From: Patulibacter defluvii
Lineage (GTDB): Bacteria > Actinomycetota > Thermoleophilia > Solirubrobacterales > Solirubrobacteraceae
Assembly: GCF_034096925.1 (NCBI RefSeq)
Contig: NZ_JAWZSQ010000012.1
Location: 62,001 to 126,000, forward strand
Length of the DNA stretch: 64,000 nucleotides
Direction of reading: 5' to 3'
This document shows, piece by piece, positions 26,365 through 34,505 of this stretch. A program made the position numbers and the translations under genes. The notes beneath the pieces are model-generated. The model had not been told where the DNA came from. It did not search any database and saw nothing but the letters and a program-made list of their open reading frames with translations. How positions within the stretch are numbered: the stretch's first letter is position 1; every line of letters starts with the position of its first letter.

Positions 26365-27699
26365 ATGAGCCTGCCTCCCGGCCCGCGCGCGCCCGGCCTG
26401 GTCAACCTGGCCCGCTTCGTCCACCGGCCGCTCGACGCGCTGGTCGGCTGGCAGGCCCGCTACGGCGACGTCTTCAGCGTCCGCCTGACCGGCTTCGGGG
26501 TCGGGGTCTACGTGGCCGAGCCGGAGCAGATCAAGCGGCTGCTGACCGGCGACCAGTCGGACCTGCGGGCGGGCGAGGCGAACGCGATCCTCTCGCCGAT
26601 CCTCGGTCCGCGCTCGGTGCTGGTGCTCGACGGCGCCGAGCACCTGCGCCAGCGCAAGCTGCTGCTGCCGCCCTTCCACGGCGACCACCTGGCGGCGATG
26701 CGGGGCCTGGTCGCCGACGCGGCCGCGCGCGAGTTCGCCGGCTGGACCCCGGGCCGGCGGCTGGTGGTCCGCGAGCGGATGCGGGCGCTGACCTTCGACG
26801 TGATCGCGCGGGTCGTCTTCGGCGTCGAGGACCCGGCCCGGATCGCGCGGCTGCGGCAGGCGCTGGTGCGGGTGATCGACGGCTCGTCGGTGGCGCTGCT
26901 GGGGCCGCTGCGGACCGACCTCGGCCGCTGGAGCCCCGGCGGCCGCTTCCGCCGCCGGCTGGCGGTGGCCGACGCGCTGCTGCACGAGGAGATCGCCCGC
27001 CGCCGCGCCGCGCCCGACCTGGAGCAGCGCGGCGACGTGCTCTCGCTGCTGCTGCGGGCGCGCGACGAGCAGGGCCGGCCGATGACCGACGGCGAGGTCC
27101 GCGACGAGCTGATGACGATGCTCGCCGCCGGCCACGAGACGACGGCCACGGCGCTGGCCTTCGCGGTCGAGCTGCTGTGGCGCGACCCGGCCGCGCTGGC
27201 GCGGGTGCGGACGGCGATCGACGAGGACGGCGGCGACGCGATGCTCGACGCGGTCGCCAAGGAGACGCTGCGGCTGCGGCCGGTGATCGACGCCGCCCAG
27301 CGGCGGCTGACCGCGCCGCGGACGGTCGGCCGCTTCGAGCTGCCGGCCGGGATCCGCGTCTATCCCGCGATCGCCCTGGTCCAGCGACGGCCCGACCTCT
27401 ACCCCGAGCCCGACGCCTTCCGCCCCGAGCGGTTCCTCGACGCCCGCACGCCGGCCTACGGCTGGCTGCCCTTCGGCGGCGGGATCCGCCGCTGCATCGG
27501 GGCCGCGCTGGCCCAGATGGAGCTGGTCGAGGTGCTGCGGATCGCGGTCGCGACGCTCGACCTGCGGCCGCTCCGCGCGCAGCCCGACCCGGTGGTCCTG
27601 CGCGGGATCACGGTCGTCCCGCGGCACGGCGTGCCGGTCGAGGTGACCGGCGTCCGCGCACCGGTGGCGCGGCGCGCGCCGGCGGTCGCCGCAGGCTGA
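26365..27699 (+). CDS. Cytochrome P450
   Basis: The 444-residue soluble bacterial P450 has the I-helix motif AGHETTATA near residue 255, the K-helix ExxR in KETLRLRP near 299 and the heme loop FGGGIRRCIGAALAQ with the Cys thiolate near residue 377. It inserts one oxygen atom into an unknown substrate; no ferredoxin or reductase gene is adjacent. It starts 31 bases after the AGPS-like gene. TACCCC, 6 bases before the ATG, may give it its own leaderless promoter. Confidence 0.92.
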   Translation: MSLPPGPRAPGLVNLARFVHRPLDALVGWQARYGDVFSVRLTGFGVGVYVAEPEQIKRLLTGDQSDLRAGEANAILSPILGPRSVLVLDGAEHLRQRKLLLPPFHGDHLAAMRGLVADAAAREFAGWTPGRRLVVRERMRALTFDVIARVVFGVEDPARIARLRQALVRVIDGSSVALLGPLRTDLGRWSPGGRFRRRLAVADALLHEEIARRRAAPDLEQRGDVLSLLLRARDEQGRPMTDGEVRDELMTMLAAGHETTATALAFAVELLWRDPAALARVRTAIDEDGGDAMLDAVAKETLRLRPVIDAAQRRLTAPRTVGRFELPAGIRVYPAIALVQRRPDLYPEPDAFRPERFLDARTPAYGWLPFGGGIRRCIGAALAQMELVEVLRIAVATLDLRPLRAQPDPVVLRGITVVPRHGVPVEVTGVRAPVARRAPAVAAG

Positions 27700-27738
27700 C
27701 GTGCACCGCCGTCGCCCGCGGCTGCGACGCTTCGCGCC

Positions 27739-28782
27739 ATGGCCAAGGAGGAGACGACGATCGAGGCCGGCGGCCGGCAGCTGCGGCTGTCGAGCCCGAG
27801 CAAGGTGTTCTTCCCCGCGAAGGCCGACCGCGACGACGGGCTCGGCCCCGAGCGGGCGATCACCAAGCTCGACCTGGTCGAGTACTACCTGGCCGTCGCC
27901 GACGCCGCGCTCGTCCACCTGCGCGAGCGGCCGGGCAGCCTCAAGCGGTTCGTCGACGGGATCACCAAGAAGCCGTTCTTCCAGAAGCGGATCGCCGACA
28001 GCGCGCCCGACTGGCTGGAGACGGCGGTCGTCACCTTCCCCTCGGGCCGGCAGGCGCGCGAGCTGGTGGTGAACGACGCAGCGCACCTGATCTGGGCGGT
28101 CCAGATGGGGGTCGTCGACTTCAACCCGTGGCCGGTCCGGCGGCCCGACCTCGACCGTCCCGACGAGCTGCGGATCGACCTCGACCCCGAGCCGGGCGTG
28201 GCGTGGGACGTCGTCCGGCGGGTGGCGCTGGTCGTCCGCGAGGTGCTGGAGGACCACGGGCTGATCGGCTTCCCGAAGACCTCGGGCTCGCGCGGGATCC
28301 ACGTCAACGTCCGGATCCGGCCCGAGCACGACTTCTTCGCGGTCCGGCGGGCGGCGATCGCGCTGGCCCGCGAGGTCGAGCGGCGGGCGCCCGACCTGGC
28401 CACCACCAGCTGGTGGAAGGAGGAGCGCCACGGCGTCTTCATCGACTTCAACCAGAACGCGCGCGACCGCACGGTCGCCTCGGCCTGGTCGCTGCGGCCG
28501 ACGCCGGACGCGCGGGTCTCGATGCCGCTGACCTGGGACCAGGTGCCGGACGCCGAGCTGGAGGCGTTCCGGATCGACACCGTCCCCGACCTGCTGGCCG
28601 CCGACGGCGATCCGCACGCGGCGATCGACGAGCACGCCGGCTCGCTGGCCTCGCTGCTGGAGCTCTCGCGCGAGGACGAGGAGCAGCGGGGGCTGGGCGA
28701 CGCGCCGTGGCCGCCGAACTACCCGAAGCAGCCGGGCGAGCCGAAGCGGGTCCAGCCGTCGCGGGCCCGCAAGGACGACTGA
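27739..28782 (+). CDS. LigD-type DNA polymerase/primase domain protein (PolDom)
   Basis: The 347-residue stand-alone archaeo-eukaryotic primase-like domain is of the kind found in LigD. Catalytic carboxylates appear in RIDLDPEPG (near residue 154) and FIDFNQN (near 235). KTSGSRGIHVNVRI near 180 is the nucleotide-binding loop with its essential His, and RTVASAWSLRP closes the site. Such enzymes fill ends with NTPs during non-homologous end joining. An ATP-dependent DNA ligase lies about 7 kb away (35967); no Ku gene is in the window. It may belong to the upstream operon only by position. Confidence 0.88.
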   Translation: MAKEETTIEAGGRQLRLSSPSKVFFPAKADRDDGLGPERAITKLDLVEYYLAVADAALVHLRERPGSLKRFVDGITKKPFFQKRIADSAPDWLETAVVTFPSGRQARELVVNDAAHLIWAVQMGVVDFNPWPVRRPDLDRPDELRIDLDPEPGVAWDVVRRVALVVREVLEDHGLIGFPKTSGSRGIHVNVRIRPEHDFFAVRRAAIALAREVERRAPDLATTSWWKEERHGVFIDFNQNARDRTVASAWSLRPTPDARVSMPLTWDQVPDAELEAFRIDTVPDLLAADGDPHAAIDEHAGSLASLLELSREDEEQRGLGDAPWPPNYPKQPGEPKRVQPSRARKDD

Positions 28783-28789
28783 CGGCGGC

Positions 28790-29383
28790 TCAGCCGTCGG
28801 CGGGGCGGTAGCGGAGCCCGTCGAGGACCAGCTCCAGCAGCCGCTCGACCTCGTCCTCCTCGCTGGTGGCGGTGCCGATCGCCGCGATCAGCCGCCCGAC
28901 CTCGAGGAAGCGCGCGTCGGGCCGCACGGCGCCGGCCTCCTGGGCGCGGCCGAGCAGCGCGTCGCCGGCGCGGGTGATCGTCCCGCGCGAGGCCGCGAAG
29001 ACCGCCGCGTCGCGGTCGACCTGGGTCAGCATCTCGGTCGCCAGCGCTCGCTTGGTGGCGGAGAAGCGGACGAAGTCGCGCAGCCAGTCGCGCAGCGCCT
29101 CCCACGGCGGCAGCCGCGCGGCCAGCTCGTCGGCGGCCCGCGCCATCGCCTCGACCTCGTCGATGTAGACCGCCTCCAGCAGCTGCTGGCGGGTCGGGAA
29201 GTGGCGGTAGAGCGTGCCCGACCCGAGCCCGGCGCGGCGGGCGATGTCGTCGAGCTTGGCGTCGGGCCCGTCGTCGGCGAACGCCTCGCGCGCGGCGGCC
29301 AGCAGCTTCTCGTAGTTGCGGCGGGCGTCGGCCCGCTTCGGCGGCTGGGGGAGGGCGGGGGCGTCGGGGCCAGGGGAGGTCAT
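28790..29383 (-). CDS. TetR family repressor of the divergent efflux gene
   Basis: 197 residues. An N-terminal TetR helix-turn-helix spans about residues 20-62 (AKLDDIARRAGLGSGTLYRHF). The C-terminal half is of the SbtR-like kind. The start at 29383 follows from domain position; upstream in-frame codons would run into the promoter of the divergent MFS gene. Two near-identical 18-base sites at 29403 and 29436 lie between the two genes, the first exactly filling the spacer between the MFS -35 and -10 boxes, so this protein is the probable repressor. Confidence 0.85.
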   Translation of the reverse strand: MTSPGPDAPALPQPPKRADARRNYEKLLAAAREAFADDGPDAKLDDIARRAGLGSGTLYRHFPTRQQLLEAVYIDEVEAMARAADELAARLPPWEALRDWLRDFVRFSATKRALATEMLTQVDRDAAVFAASRGTITRAGDALLGRAQEAGAVRPDARFLEVGRLIAAIGTATSEEDEVERLLELVLDGLRYRPADG

Positions 29384-29396
29384 CGGGGCACGGCGG

Positions 29397-29426
29397 TTGA
29401 CAAAGCGGGGAGTCTCTCCGTATTCT
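29397..29426 (+). promoter_or_regulatory. Sigma70-type promoter with operator inside the spacer
   Basis: -35 TTGACA (29397-29402) and -10 TATTCT (29421-29426) are separated by 18 bases. Those 18 bases are the operator AAGCGGGGAGTCTCTCCG. It reads toward the MFS gene at 29578. Confidence 0.75.
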
Positions 29427-29435
29427 GTCGGAAAG

Positions 29436-29453
29436 AAGCGGGGATGCTCTCCG
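29436..29453. promoter_or_regulatory. Second copy of the TetR-type operator
   Basis: AAGCGGGGATGCTCTCCG matches the site at 29403-29420 at 16 of 18 bases (GT against TG in the centre). Centres are 33 bases apart, about three helical turns. Confidence 0.65.
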
Positions 29454-29577
29454 GTTGATCCGGGGACCGTCTCCACTTTAGCGCGGCGACCGCCCTCCGT
29501 GGGGCCGCTCGCGCCACGCGAAACGCGGCCCGCGCCGCGTCGCCCTCCCGCTGCCCTCTTCCCGAAGGACCCGCTCG

Positions 29578-31062
29578 ATGCCCTCGATCGCTCGCCCGCG
29601 CGCGCCGCGCGCCCGGGCCGACGCCGGTGCGCCCAACCGCTCGCTGGTGCTGGCCCTGATCCTCGCCTGCCAGCTGATGCTGGTGCTCGACGTGACGGTG
29701 ATCATCACCGCCCTGCCCGACATCCGCTCCGCGCTCGGCTTCTCCGACACCGGCCTCTCGTGGGTCCAGAACGCCTACGCCCTGACCTTCGGCGGCCTGC
29801 TGCTGCTCGGCGCCCGCGCCGGCGACATCCTCGGCCGGCGGCGGGTCTTCGTCGCCGGCATCGCCCTCTTCACCCTCGCCTCGCTGGCCGGCGGGCTGGC
29901 GCAGTCGCCGACCGCGCTGCTGGTCGCCCGCGCGATCCAGGGCGTCGGGGCGGCGATCGCCGCGCCCTCGACGCTGGCGCTGCTGACCACCACCTTCCGC
30001 GAGGGACCCGAGCGGACCCGCGCGATCTCCTGGTACGCCGCGGTCGCCTCGGCCGGCGGCAGCGTCGGGCTGGTGGTCGGCGGGCTCCTGACCAGCGCGA
30101 TCTCGTGGCGCTGGGGGCTGTTCATGAACGTCCCGCTGGGGCTGCTGCTGATCGTGCTCGCGCCGCGGGTGCTGCCGGAGACCGAGCGCCATCCCGGCCG
30201 CTTCGACCTGGCCGGCGCCGTCACCTCGACCCTCGGCATGAGCACGCTGGTCTACGGCTTCGTGCGCGCCGCCGAGCAGGGCTGGGGCGATCCCGGCACC
30301 GTCCTCGCCTTCGCCCTCGGCGTGACGCTGCTGGCCGTCTTCGTCCGCACCGAGGCCCGCGTGCCGCAGCCGATCACGCCGCTGCGGCTGTTCGCTGACC
30401 GCGAGCGCTCGGGCGCCTACCTGGCCCGGGTGCTGGTGGTCGGCGGCAACTTCTCGACCTTCTTCTTCCTGACCCAGTTCCTCCAGGGCGTGCTCGGCTT
30501 CAGCGCGCTCGAGGCCGGGCTGGCGTTCCTGCCGATGACGGTCGCGATGTTCGCGATGGGCCGGGTGGCGCCGGCGCTGACCGCGCGCTGGGGCGACCGC
30601 CCGGTGCTGCTGGTCGGCCTGGCCGGGGCGCTGGCCGGGATCGCGTGGCTCAGCCGGGTCTCGCCCGAGACGGCCTACTTCCCCCAGATCGTGGTCGCGA
30701 TGCTGCTGTTCGGGACCGGCACCGGGATGGCGTTCGGCCCGCTGACCGTCGCCGGCCTGAAGGGCGTCGCCGCGCGCGACGCGGGGGCGGCGTCGGGGCT
30801 GCTGAACGCGGCCCAGCAGATGGGTGCCTCGCTCGGGGTCGGGATCCTGGTGACGGTCTTCGCCGCGGCCGGGCGGCGGGCGGCCGAGCACCCGGTCGCC
30901 GGCGCCCTCGCCGAGGCCCGCCACGAGCTGTCCGAGTCGGTGGCGACGGCGCTGGCCGGCTCGGCGGTCTTCCTGACGCTGGCGCTGGCGGTGATGGCGT
31001 TCGCGACCCGGCCGCCGGCGGCCGAGCGGGCACCGATCGCCGACGCCGAGGTCGCCGGCTAG
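29578..31062 (+). CDS. MFS drug efflux transporter, DHA2 (EmrB/QacA) family
   Basis: 494 residues with about 14 predicted membrane spans. The DHA2 signatures are present: DVTVIITALPDI in helix 1, motif A GARAGDILGRRRVF near residue 77, and motif C around GGSVGLVVGG near 160. It exports drugs or toxic organic compounds using the proton gradient. AAGGA lies 8 to 9 bases before the ATG. Transcription starts from the operator-containing promoter at 29397, which should be repressed by the divergent TetR protein. Confidence 0.9.
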   Translation: MPSIARPRAPRARADAGAPNRSLVLALILACQLMLVLDVTVIITALPDIRSALGFSDTGLSWVQNAYALTFGGLLLLGARAGDILGRRRVFVAGIALFTLASLAGGLAQSPTALLVARAIQGVGAAIAAPSTLALLTTTFREGPERTRAISWYAAVASAGGSVGLVVGGLLTSAISWRWGLFMNVPLGLLLIVLAPRVLPETERHPGRFDLAGAVTSTLGMSTLVYGFVRAAEQGWGDPGTVLAFALGVTLLAVFVRTEARVPQPITPLRLFADRERSGAYLARVLVVGGNFSTFFFLTQFLQGVLGFSALEAGLAFLPMTVAMFAMGRVAPALTARWGDRPVLLVGLAGALAGIAWLSRVSPETAYFPQIVVAMLLFGTGTGMAFGPLTVAGLKGVAARDAGAASGLLNAAQQMGASLGVGILVTVFAAAGRRAAEHPVAGALAEARHELSESVATALAGSAVFLTLALAVMAFATRPPAAERAPIADAEVAG

Positions 31063-31085
31063 GGCCGGCGCGGCCGGGCGCGGTG

Positions 31086-31715
31086 TCAGCGGCGGGCGAT
31101 GCCGTCGAACATCAGCCGCAGCCCGGCCTCGGCCGTCCGCCGCTGGGCCTCGCGGTCGTCGGGCGCCTTCAGGCCCTGGATCAGGTTGGCCAGGATCACC
31201 CCGACCACCGCCTGCGCCGTCCCCTCGTCGTCGAGGTCGGCGCGCAGGTAGCCCAGCTCGCGTCCGTGGGCGAAGTAGGCGGCGGTCAGCGTGGCGGCGG
31301 TGTCGAACAGGCCCAGCACCCGCTCGGTCAGCGCCTCGTCGATCGAGGTCGCCTCCAGCAGCAGCATCCGGGCCACCCGCGGGTCGGCGGCGAAGATCTC
31401 GTTCAGCGCGTCGCCGATCCGCCGGCACTGAGCGACGTAGTCCTCCAGCGTGTCGACCGCGTCGGGCGCGTTCTCGGCCGCCAGCGCCTGCATGATCCGC
31501 GCCATCAGGCGGTCGACGACGTGGTCGAGGATGTCGCGCTTGTTCTTGAAGTGGCGGTAGAAGGTGCCGTGCCCGATCCCCAGTCGCTGGGCGATGTGGG
31601 CGATGCCGGTGTCGTGGTAGCCGCGCTGCGAGAACTCGGCGAAGGCGGCGTCGACGATCTCCTCCCGCAGCTCCTGGCGCAGCCGTTCCGCGCGCGTTCG
31701 GGTGGTCGGTGCCAT
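31086..31715 (-). CDS. TetR family regulator
   Basis: 209 residues with a TetR helix-turn-helix at about residues 15-60 (RGYHDTGIAHIAQRLGIGHG, then TFYRHFKNKRDIL). The C-terminal domain is typical in length. The start ATG has TATCAT 7 bases upstream on the minus strand, pointing to a leaderless transcript; longer starts would cross that element. It diverges from the SDR-monooxygenase operon at 31793, its likely target. Confidence 0.87.
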   Translation of the reverse strand: MAPTTRTRAERLRQELREEIVDAAFAEFSQRGYHDTGIAHIAQRLGIGHGTFYRHFKNKRDILDHVVDRLMARIMQALAAENAPDAVDTLEDYVAQCRRIGDALNEIFAADPRVARMLLLEATSIDEALTERVLGLFDTAATLTAAYFAHGRELGYLRADLDDEGTAQAVVGVILANLIQGLKAPDDREAQRRTAEAGLRLMFDGIARR

Positions 31716-31722
31716 CGCGTCG

Positions 31723-31728
31723 ATGATA
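31723..31728 (-). promoter_or_regulatory. -10 element of a probable leaderless promoter (TetR gene)
   Basis: TATCAT on the minus strand, 7 bases before the ATG of the TetR gene at 31715. Confidence 0.5.
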
Positions 31729-31767
31729 GCCGTCGTGACGATGGATTCAAGAAGTGACACGCCATTC

Positions 31768-31788
31768 CGGAACGGTGGTACGGTTCCG
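31768..31788. promoter_or_regulatory. Candidate TetR operator over the SDR promoter
   Basis: CGGAAC-N9-GTTCCG brackets the -10 hexamer TACGGT (31779-31784) of the SDR gene. It is a plausible site for the divergent TetR protein. Confidence 0.45.
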
Positions 31789-31792
31789 CAGC

Positions 31793-32611
31793 ATGAGCCT
31801 CCCCGCCCCCTCCGCCGGCACGATGGTGCTCGTCACCGGTGCCGCCTCCGGCATCGGCGAGCAGCTGGCGCGCCAGCTCGCCGGCCGCGGCCACGGCCTG
31901 TTGCTCGTCGACCGCCAGGCGGCCGCCGTCGAGGCCCTGGCCGCCGAGCTGGACGGCCCGGTTCGCGTCGAGGCCGCCGTCTGCGACCTGACCGTCGCCG
32001 CCCAGCGCGACCGCCTGATCGCCCGGGTGCAGCAGGACGAGCGGGCGCTGGTCGGGCTCTGCAACAACGCCGGGATCATGCTCGTCGGGGCCGCGCTCGA
32101 GATCCCGCTCGACGCCGACCGGGCCCAGGTCGCCGTCAACGCGGTCGCCGTCCACCACCTGGCGCTGGCGCTCGCCCCGCTGATGGTCCGCCGTGGCGAG
32201 GGCGCGATCCTCAACACCGCCTCGCTGGCCGCCAACCAGCCGCTGCCGGGCCTGGCCACCTACGCCGCCTCGAAGGCCTTCGTCCACACGCTCTCCGAGG
32301 CGCTGCACGCCGAGCTGCGCGGCAGCGGCGTCTCCTGCACCTCGCTCTGCCCGGGCGCCACCGACACCCACCTGATCGACACCGACAACGGCCAGCGGGC
32401 GGCGCGCTGGGTGCCGGGCGCGCTCTGGGCCCAGCCCGCGTTCGTCGCCGCCTGCGGGATCGAGGGGATGGTCAAGGGCCGGCGGACGGTGGTCCCGGGC
32501 CTGGCCAACCGGGCGCTGCTGGCGCCGCTGGGCCGCTACGTGCCGCGCAAGGCCGGGCTGCCGGTGATCCGCGGCACGGTCCGGCGGATGCTGGCCGCCG
32601 AGGGGCGGTGA
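31793..32611 (+). CDS. Short-chain dehydrogenase/reductase
   Basis: 272 residues with a classical SDR core: TGAASGIG near residue 15, NNAG near 88 and YAASK near 157 with an upstream Ser in TASLAANQ. TACGGT 8 bases before the ATG suggests a leaderless start. The stop overlaps the GTG of the monooxygenase gene by 4 bases. The pair (alcohol dehydrogenase plus Baeyer-Villiger-type oxygenase) under TetR control fits oxidation of an alcohol to a ketone and then an ester, though the substrate is unknown. Confidence 0.87.
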   Translation: MSLPAPSAGTMVLVTGAASGIGEQLARQLAGRGHGLLLVDRQAAAVEALAAELDGPVRVEAAVCDLTVAAQRDRLIARVQQDERALVGLCNNAGIMLVGAALEIPLDADRAQVAVNAVAVHHLALALAPLMVRRGEGAILNTASLAANQPLPGLATYAASKAFVHTLSEALHAELRGSGVSCTSLCPGATDTHLIDTDNGQRAARWVPGALWAQPAFVAACGIEGMVKGRRTVVPGLANRALLAPLGRYVPRKAGLPVIRGTVRRMLAAEGR

Positions 32612-34167
32612 GCACGGTGCCCGAGCGTCCCGACCACGAGGTGGTGGTGATCGGCGCCGGCCCGGGCGGGATCGGCGTCGCGGTCCGGCTGCTGCAGGCC
32701 GGGATCGACGACTTCGTGCTGTTGGAACGGGCCGACGACGTCGGCGGCAGCTGGCGCGACAACCGCTACCCGGGGATCGGCGTCGACATCCCGTCGCTCG
32801 CCTACCAGTACTCGTTCGCCCGCAATCCGAACTGGAGCCGGATCTTCGCCAAGGGCGCCGAGGTCCAGGCGTACCACCGCGACGTGGCCGAGCGGTTCGG
32901 GGTCCTGCCGCACGTCCGCTTCGGCTGCGAGGTCGTCGGCGAGCGGTGGCAGGAGCAGGGGCGCCACTGGCGGCTGGAGCTGGCCGACGGCCGCACCGTC
33001 ACCAGCCGCTTCGTGATCACCGCGGTCGGGGCGTTCCTGCGCGCGAAGGAGGATCCGGGGATCCCGGGCCTGGAGGACTTCGCGGGCGTGGTCCAGCGGC
33101 CCGACGCCTGGGACGAGCGTCACGACCACCGCGGGCGGCGGGTGGCGGTGATCGGCACCGGGGCCAGCGCGGTCCAGATCGTGCCGTCGATCGCGCCCGA
33201 GGTCGCGCACCTCGACGTCTACCAGCGGACGCCGGTCTGGTGCCTGCCGAAGCCGGACGCGGCGATCCCGCCGGCCGTCCAGCGGGCGCTGGCCGTGCCC
33301 GGGGTCGCGGCGGGCCTGCACGGGGTCGGGCTGCTGGGGGTCGAGGCGGCGCTGCGGTTCCTGGTCTCGACGCCGCCGGTGGTCGCGCGGCCGTTGCTCT
33401 CCGGCTTCGATCGCGGGGCCAAGGCCGCCTACCGGGCCTACCTGCGGGCGCGGGTCGAGGACCCGCGGGACCGCGCGGCGCTGACGCCGGAGTTCGGGCC
33501 GCTGACCAAGCGGCCGACGCTCTCCAACACGTTCCTGCGGGCCTTCAACCGCGACGACGTCGACCTGATCACGACGCCGATCGAGCGGATCACCCGCGAC
33601 GGGATCCGGACCGCCGACGGGGTCGAGCGGCCGGTCGACCTGCTGGTGCTGGCGACCGGCTACGAGCTGTTCTCCGACCCGGAGAGCTACCGGCCGGGAC
33701 AGGTGGTCGGGCGCGACGGCTTCGACCTCGGCGACTTCTTCGCCCACGAGGGGCTGCAGGCCTACGAGAGCGTCAGCGTGCCGGGGCTGCCGAACCGCTG
33801 GATGCTGGTCGGGCCCTACTCGTGGACCGGCACCGGCTGGCACGTACTGGTCGAGGTCGCGGCCGGTCACGCGGTGCGGGCGATCACGGCGGCCCGCGAG
33901 CGCGGTGCCGACCTGGTCGAGGTCCGGCCGCACGCGCATCAGGCCTACCACCGGCGGATCCGGCGCCGCGGCCGCAACATCGCCCACTACTTCGGCGAGC
34001 TGAACGGCGGGGTCCGGACCTACTACGTCAACTCCCAGGGCGACGTGCCGTACATCCGGCCGTCGACGGTGCTGGAGGCGCGCTGGCGCAGCCACCATTT
34101 CCCGTTGGAGGACTACGCCTTCGAGGGGACGCGGACGCCGGCCGCGGCGCTGACCGCCGTCGAGTGA
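32608..34167 (+). CDS. Flavin-dependent monooxygenase, Baeyer-Villiger type, with altered fingerprint
   Basis: 519 residues. FAD motif GAGPGG near residue 17, WRDNRYPG near 51 and the second (NADPH) Rossmann GTGASA near 183 are those of class B flavoprotein monooxygenases. The Baeyer-Villiger fingerprint FxGxxxHxxxW reads FAGVVQRPDAW near residue 157, with Arg in place of the His; the paralogue at 38497 keeps the His. The start GTG overlaps the SDR stop. The His replacement may change NADPH positioning or oxygenation type. Confidence 0.85.
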   Translation: MSTVPERPDHEVVVIGAGPGGIGVAVRLLQAGIDDFVLLERADDVGGSWRDNRYPGIGVDIPSLAYQYSFARNPNWSRIFAKGAEVQAYHRDVAERFGVLPHVRFGCEVVGERWQEQGRHWRLELADGRTVTSRFVITAVGAFLRAKEDPGIPGLEDFAGVVQRPDAWDERHDHRGRRVAVIGTGASAVQIVPSIAPEVAHLDVYQRTPVWCLPKPDAAIPPAVQRALAVPGVAAGLHGVGLLGVEAALRFLVSTPPVVARPLLSGFDRGAKAAYRAYLRARVEDPRDRAALTPEFGPLTKRPTLSNTFLRAFNRDDVDLITTPIERITRDGIRTADGVERPVDLLVLATGYELFSDPESYRPGQVVGRDGFDLGDFFAHEGLQAYESVSVPGLPNRWMLVGPYSWTGTGWHVLVEVAAGHAVRAITAARERGADLVEVRPHAHQAYHRRIRRRGRNIAHYFGELNGGVRTYYVNSQGDVPYIRPSTVLEARWRSHHFPLEDYAFEGTRTPAAALTAVE

Positions 34168-34198
34168 ACCGCGGGGTGGGACGGGGCGGGGCGACGCG

Positions 34199-34440
34199 GC
34201 GACGCCCTGATCGCCGTCTCGCCGCCCGCGGCCGGCGCGAGCCCGCGATTCGACGTCCCGGCGACGCCCGAACGCGGTCTCGTCGACCACGGCCGGGCGA
34301 GACCGCGATTCGACGTCCGTCGACGCACGATCGTCGTCTCACCGGCCGCGGCCGAGCGAGACGACGATTCGACGTCCCGGCGACGCACGAACGCGACCTC
34401 GCCGAACCCCGGCGAGGCGAGACGGCGATTCGCCCGCGGC
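34199..34440. repeat. Four tandem ~60-base repeats with compensating inverted repeats (non-coding)
   Basis: Units start at 34199, 34261, 34320 and 34380, with the shared tail GCGATTCGACGTC in three of them. Units 2 and 3 each fold alone: 34273-34282 with 34298-34307, and 34330-34340 with 34358-34368. Units 1 and 4 pair with each other: 34210-34220 with 34419-34429, and 34237-34252 with 34388-34402. Stem sequences differ between units but complementarity is kept, and a bulged A recurs. Unit lengths of 62, 59 and 60 break any reading frame. This fills nearly the whole gap from 34168 to 34505. Confidence 0.75.
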
Positions 34441-34492
34441 CCGTCGGTGGCGATCCTCCCTCTGACCCCGTCCGACGGCGTGCTACCTGGGG

Positions 34493-34498
34493 TAGGAT
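34493..34498 (+). promoter_or_regulatory. -10 element of a probable leaderless promoter (F420 enzyme)
   Basis: TAGGAT ends 7 bases before the ATG at 34506; no ribosome site lies between. Confidence 0.6.
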
Positions 34499-34505
34499 TG
34501 GCGTC

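Noticed and set aside
34199..34440. CRISPR array
   Set aside because: The 60-base units are adjacent and similar along their whole length, with no short constant repeat separated by unrelated spacers and no cas genes.
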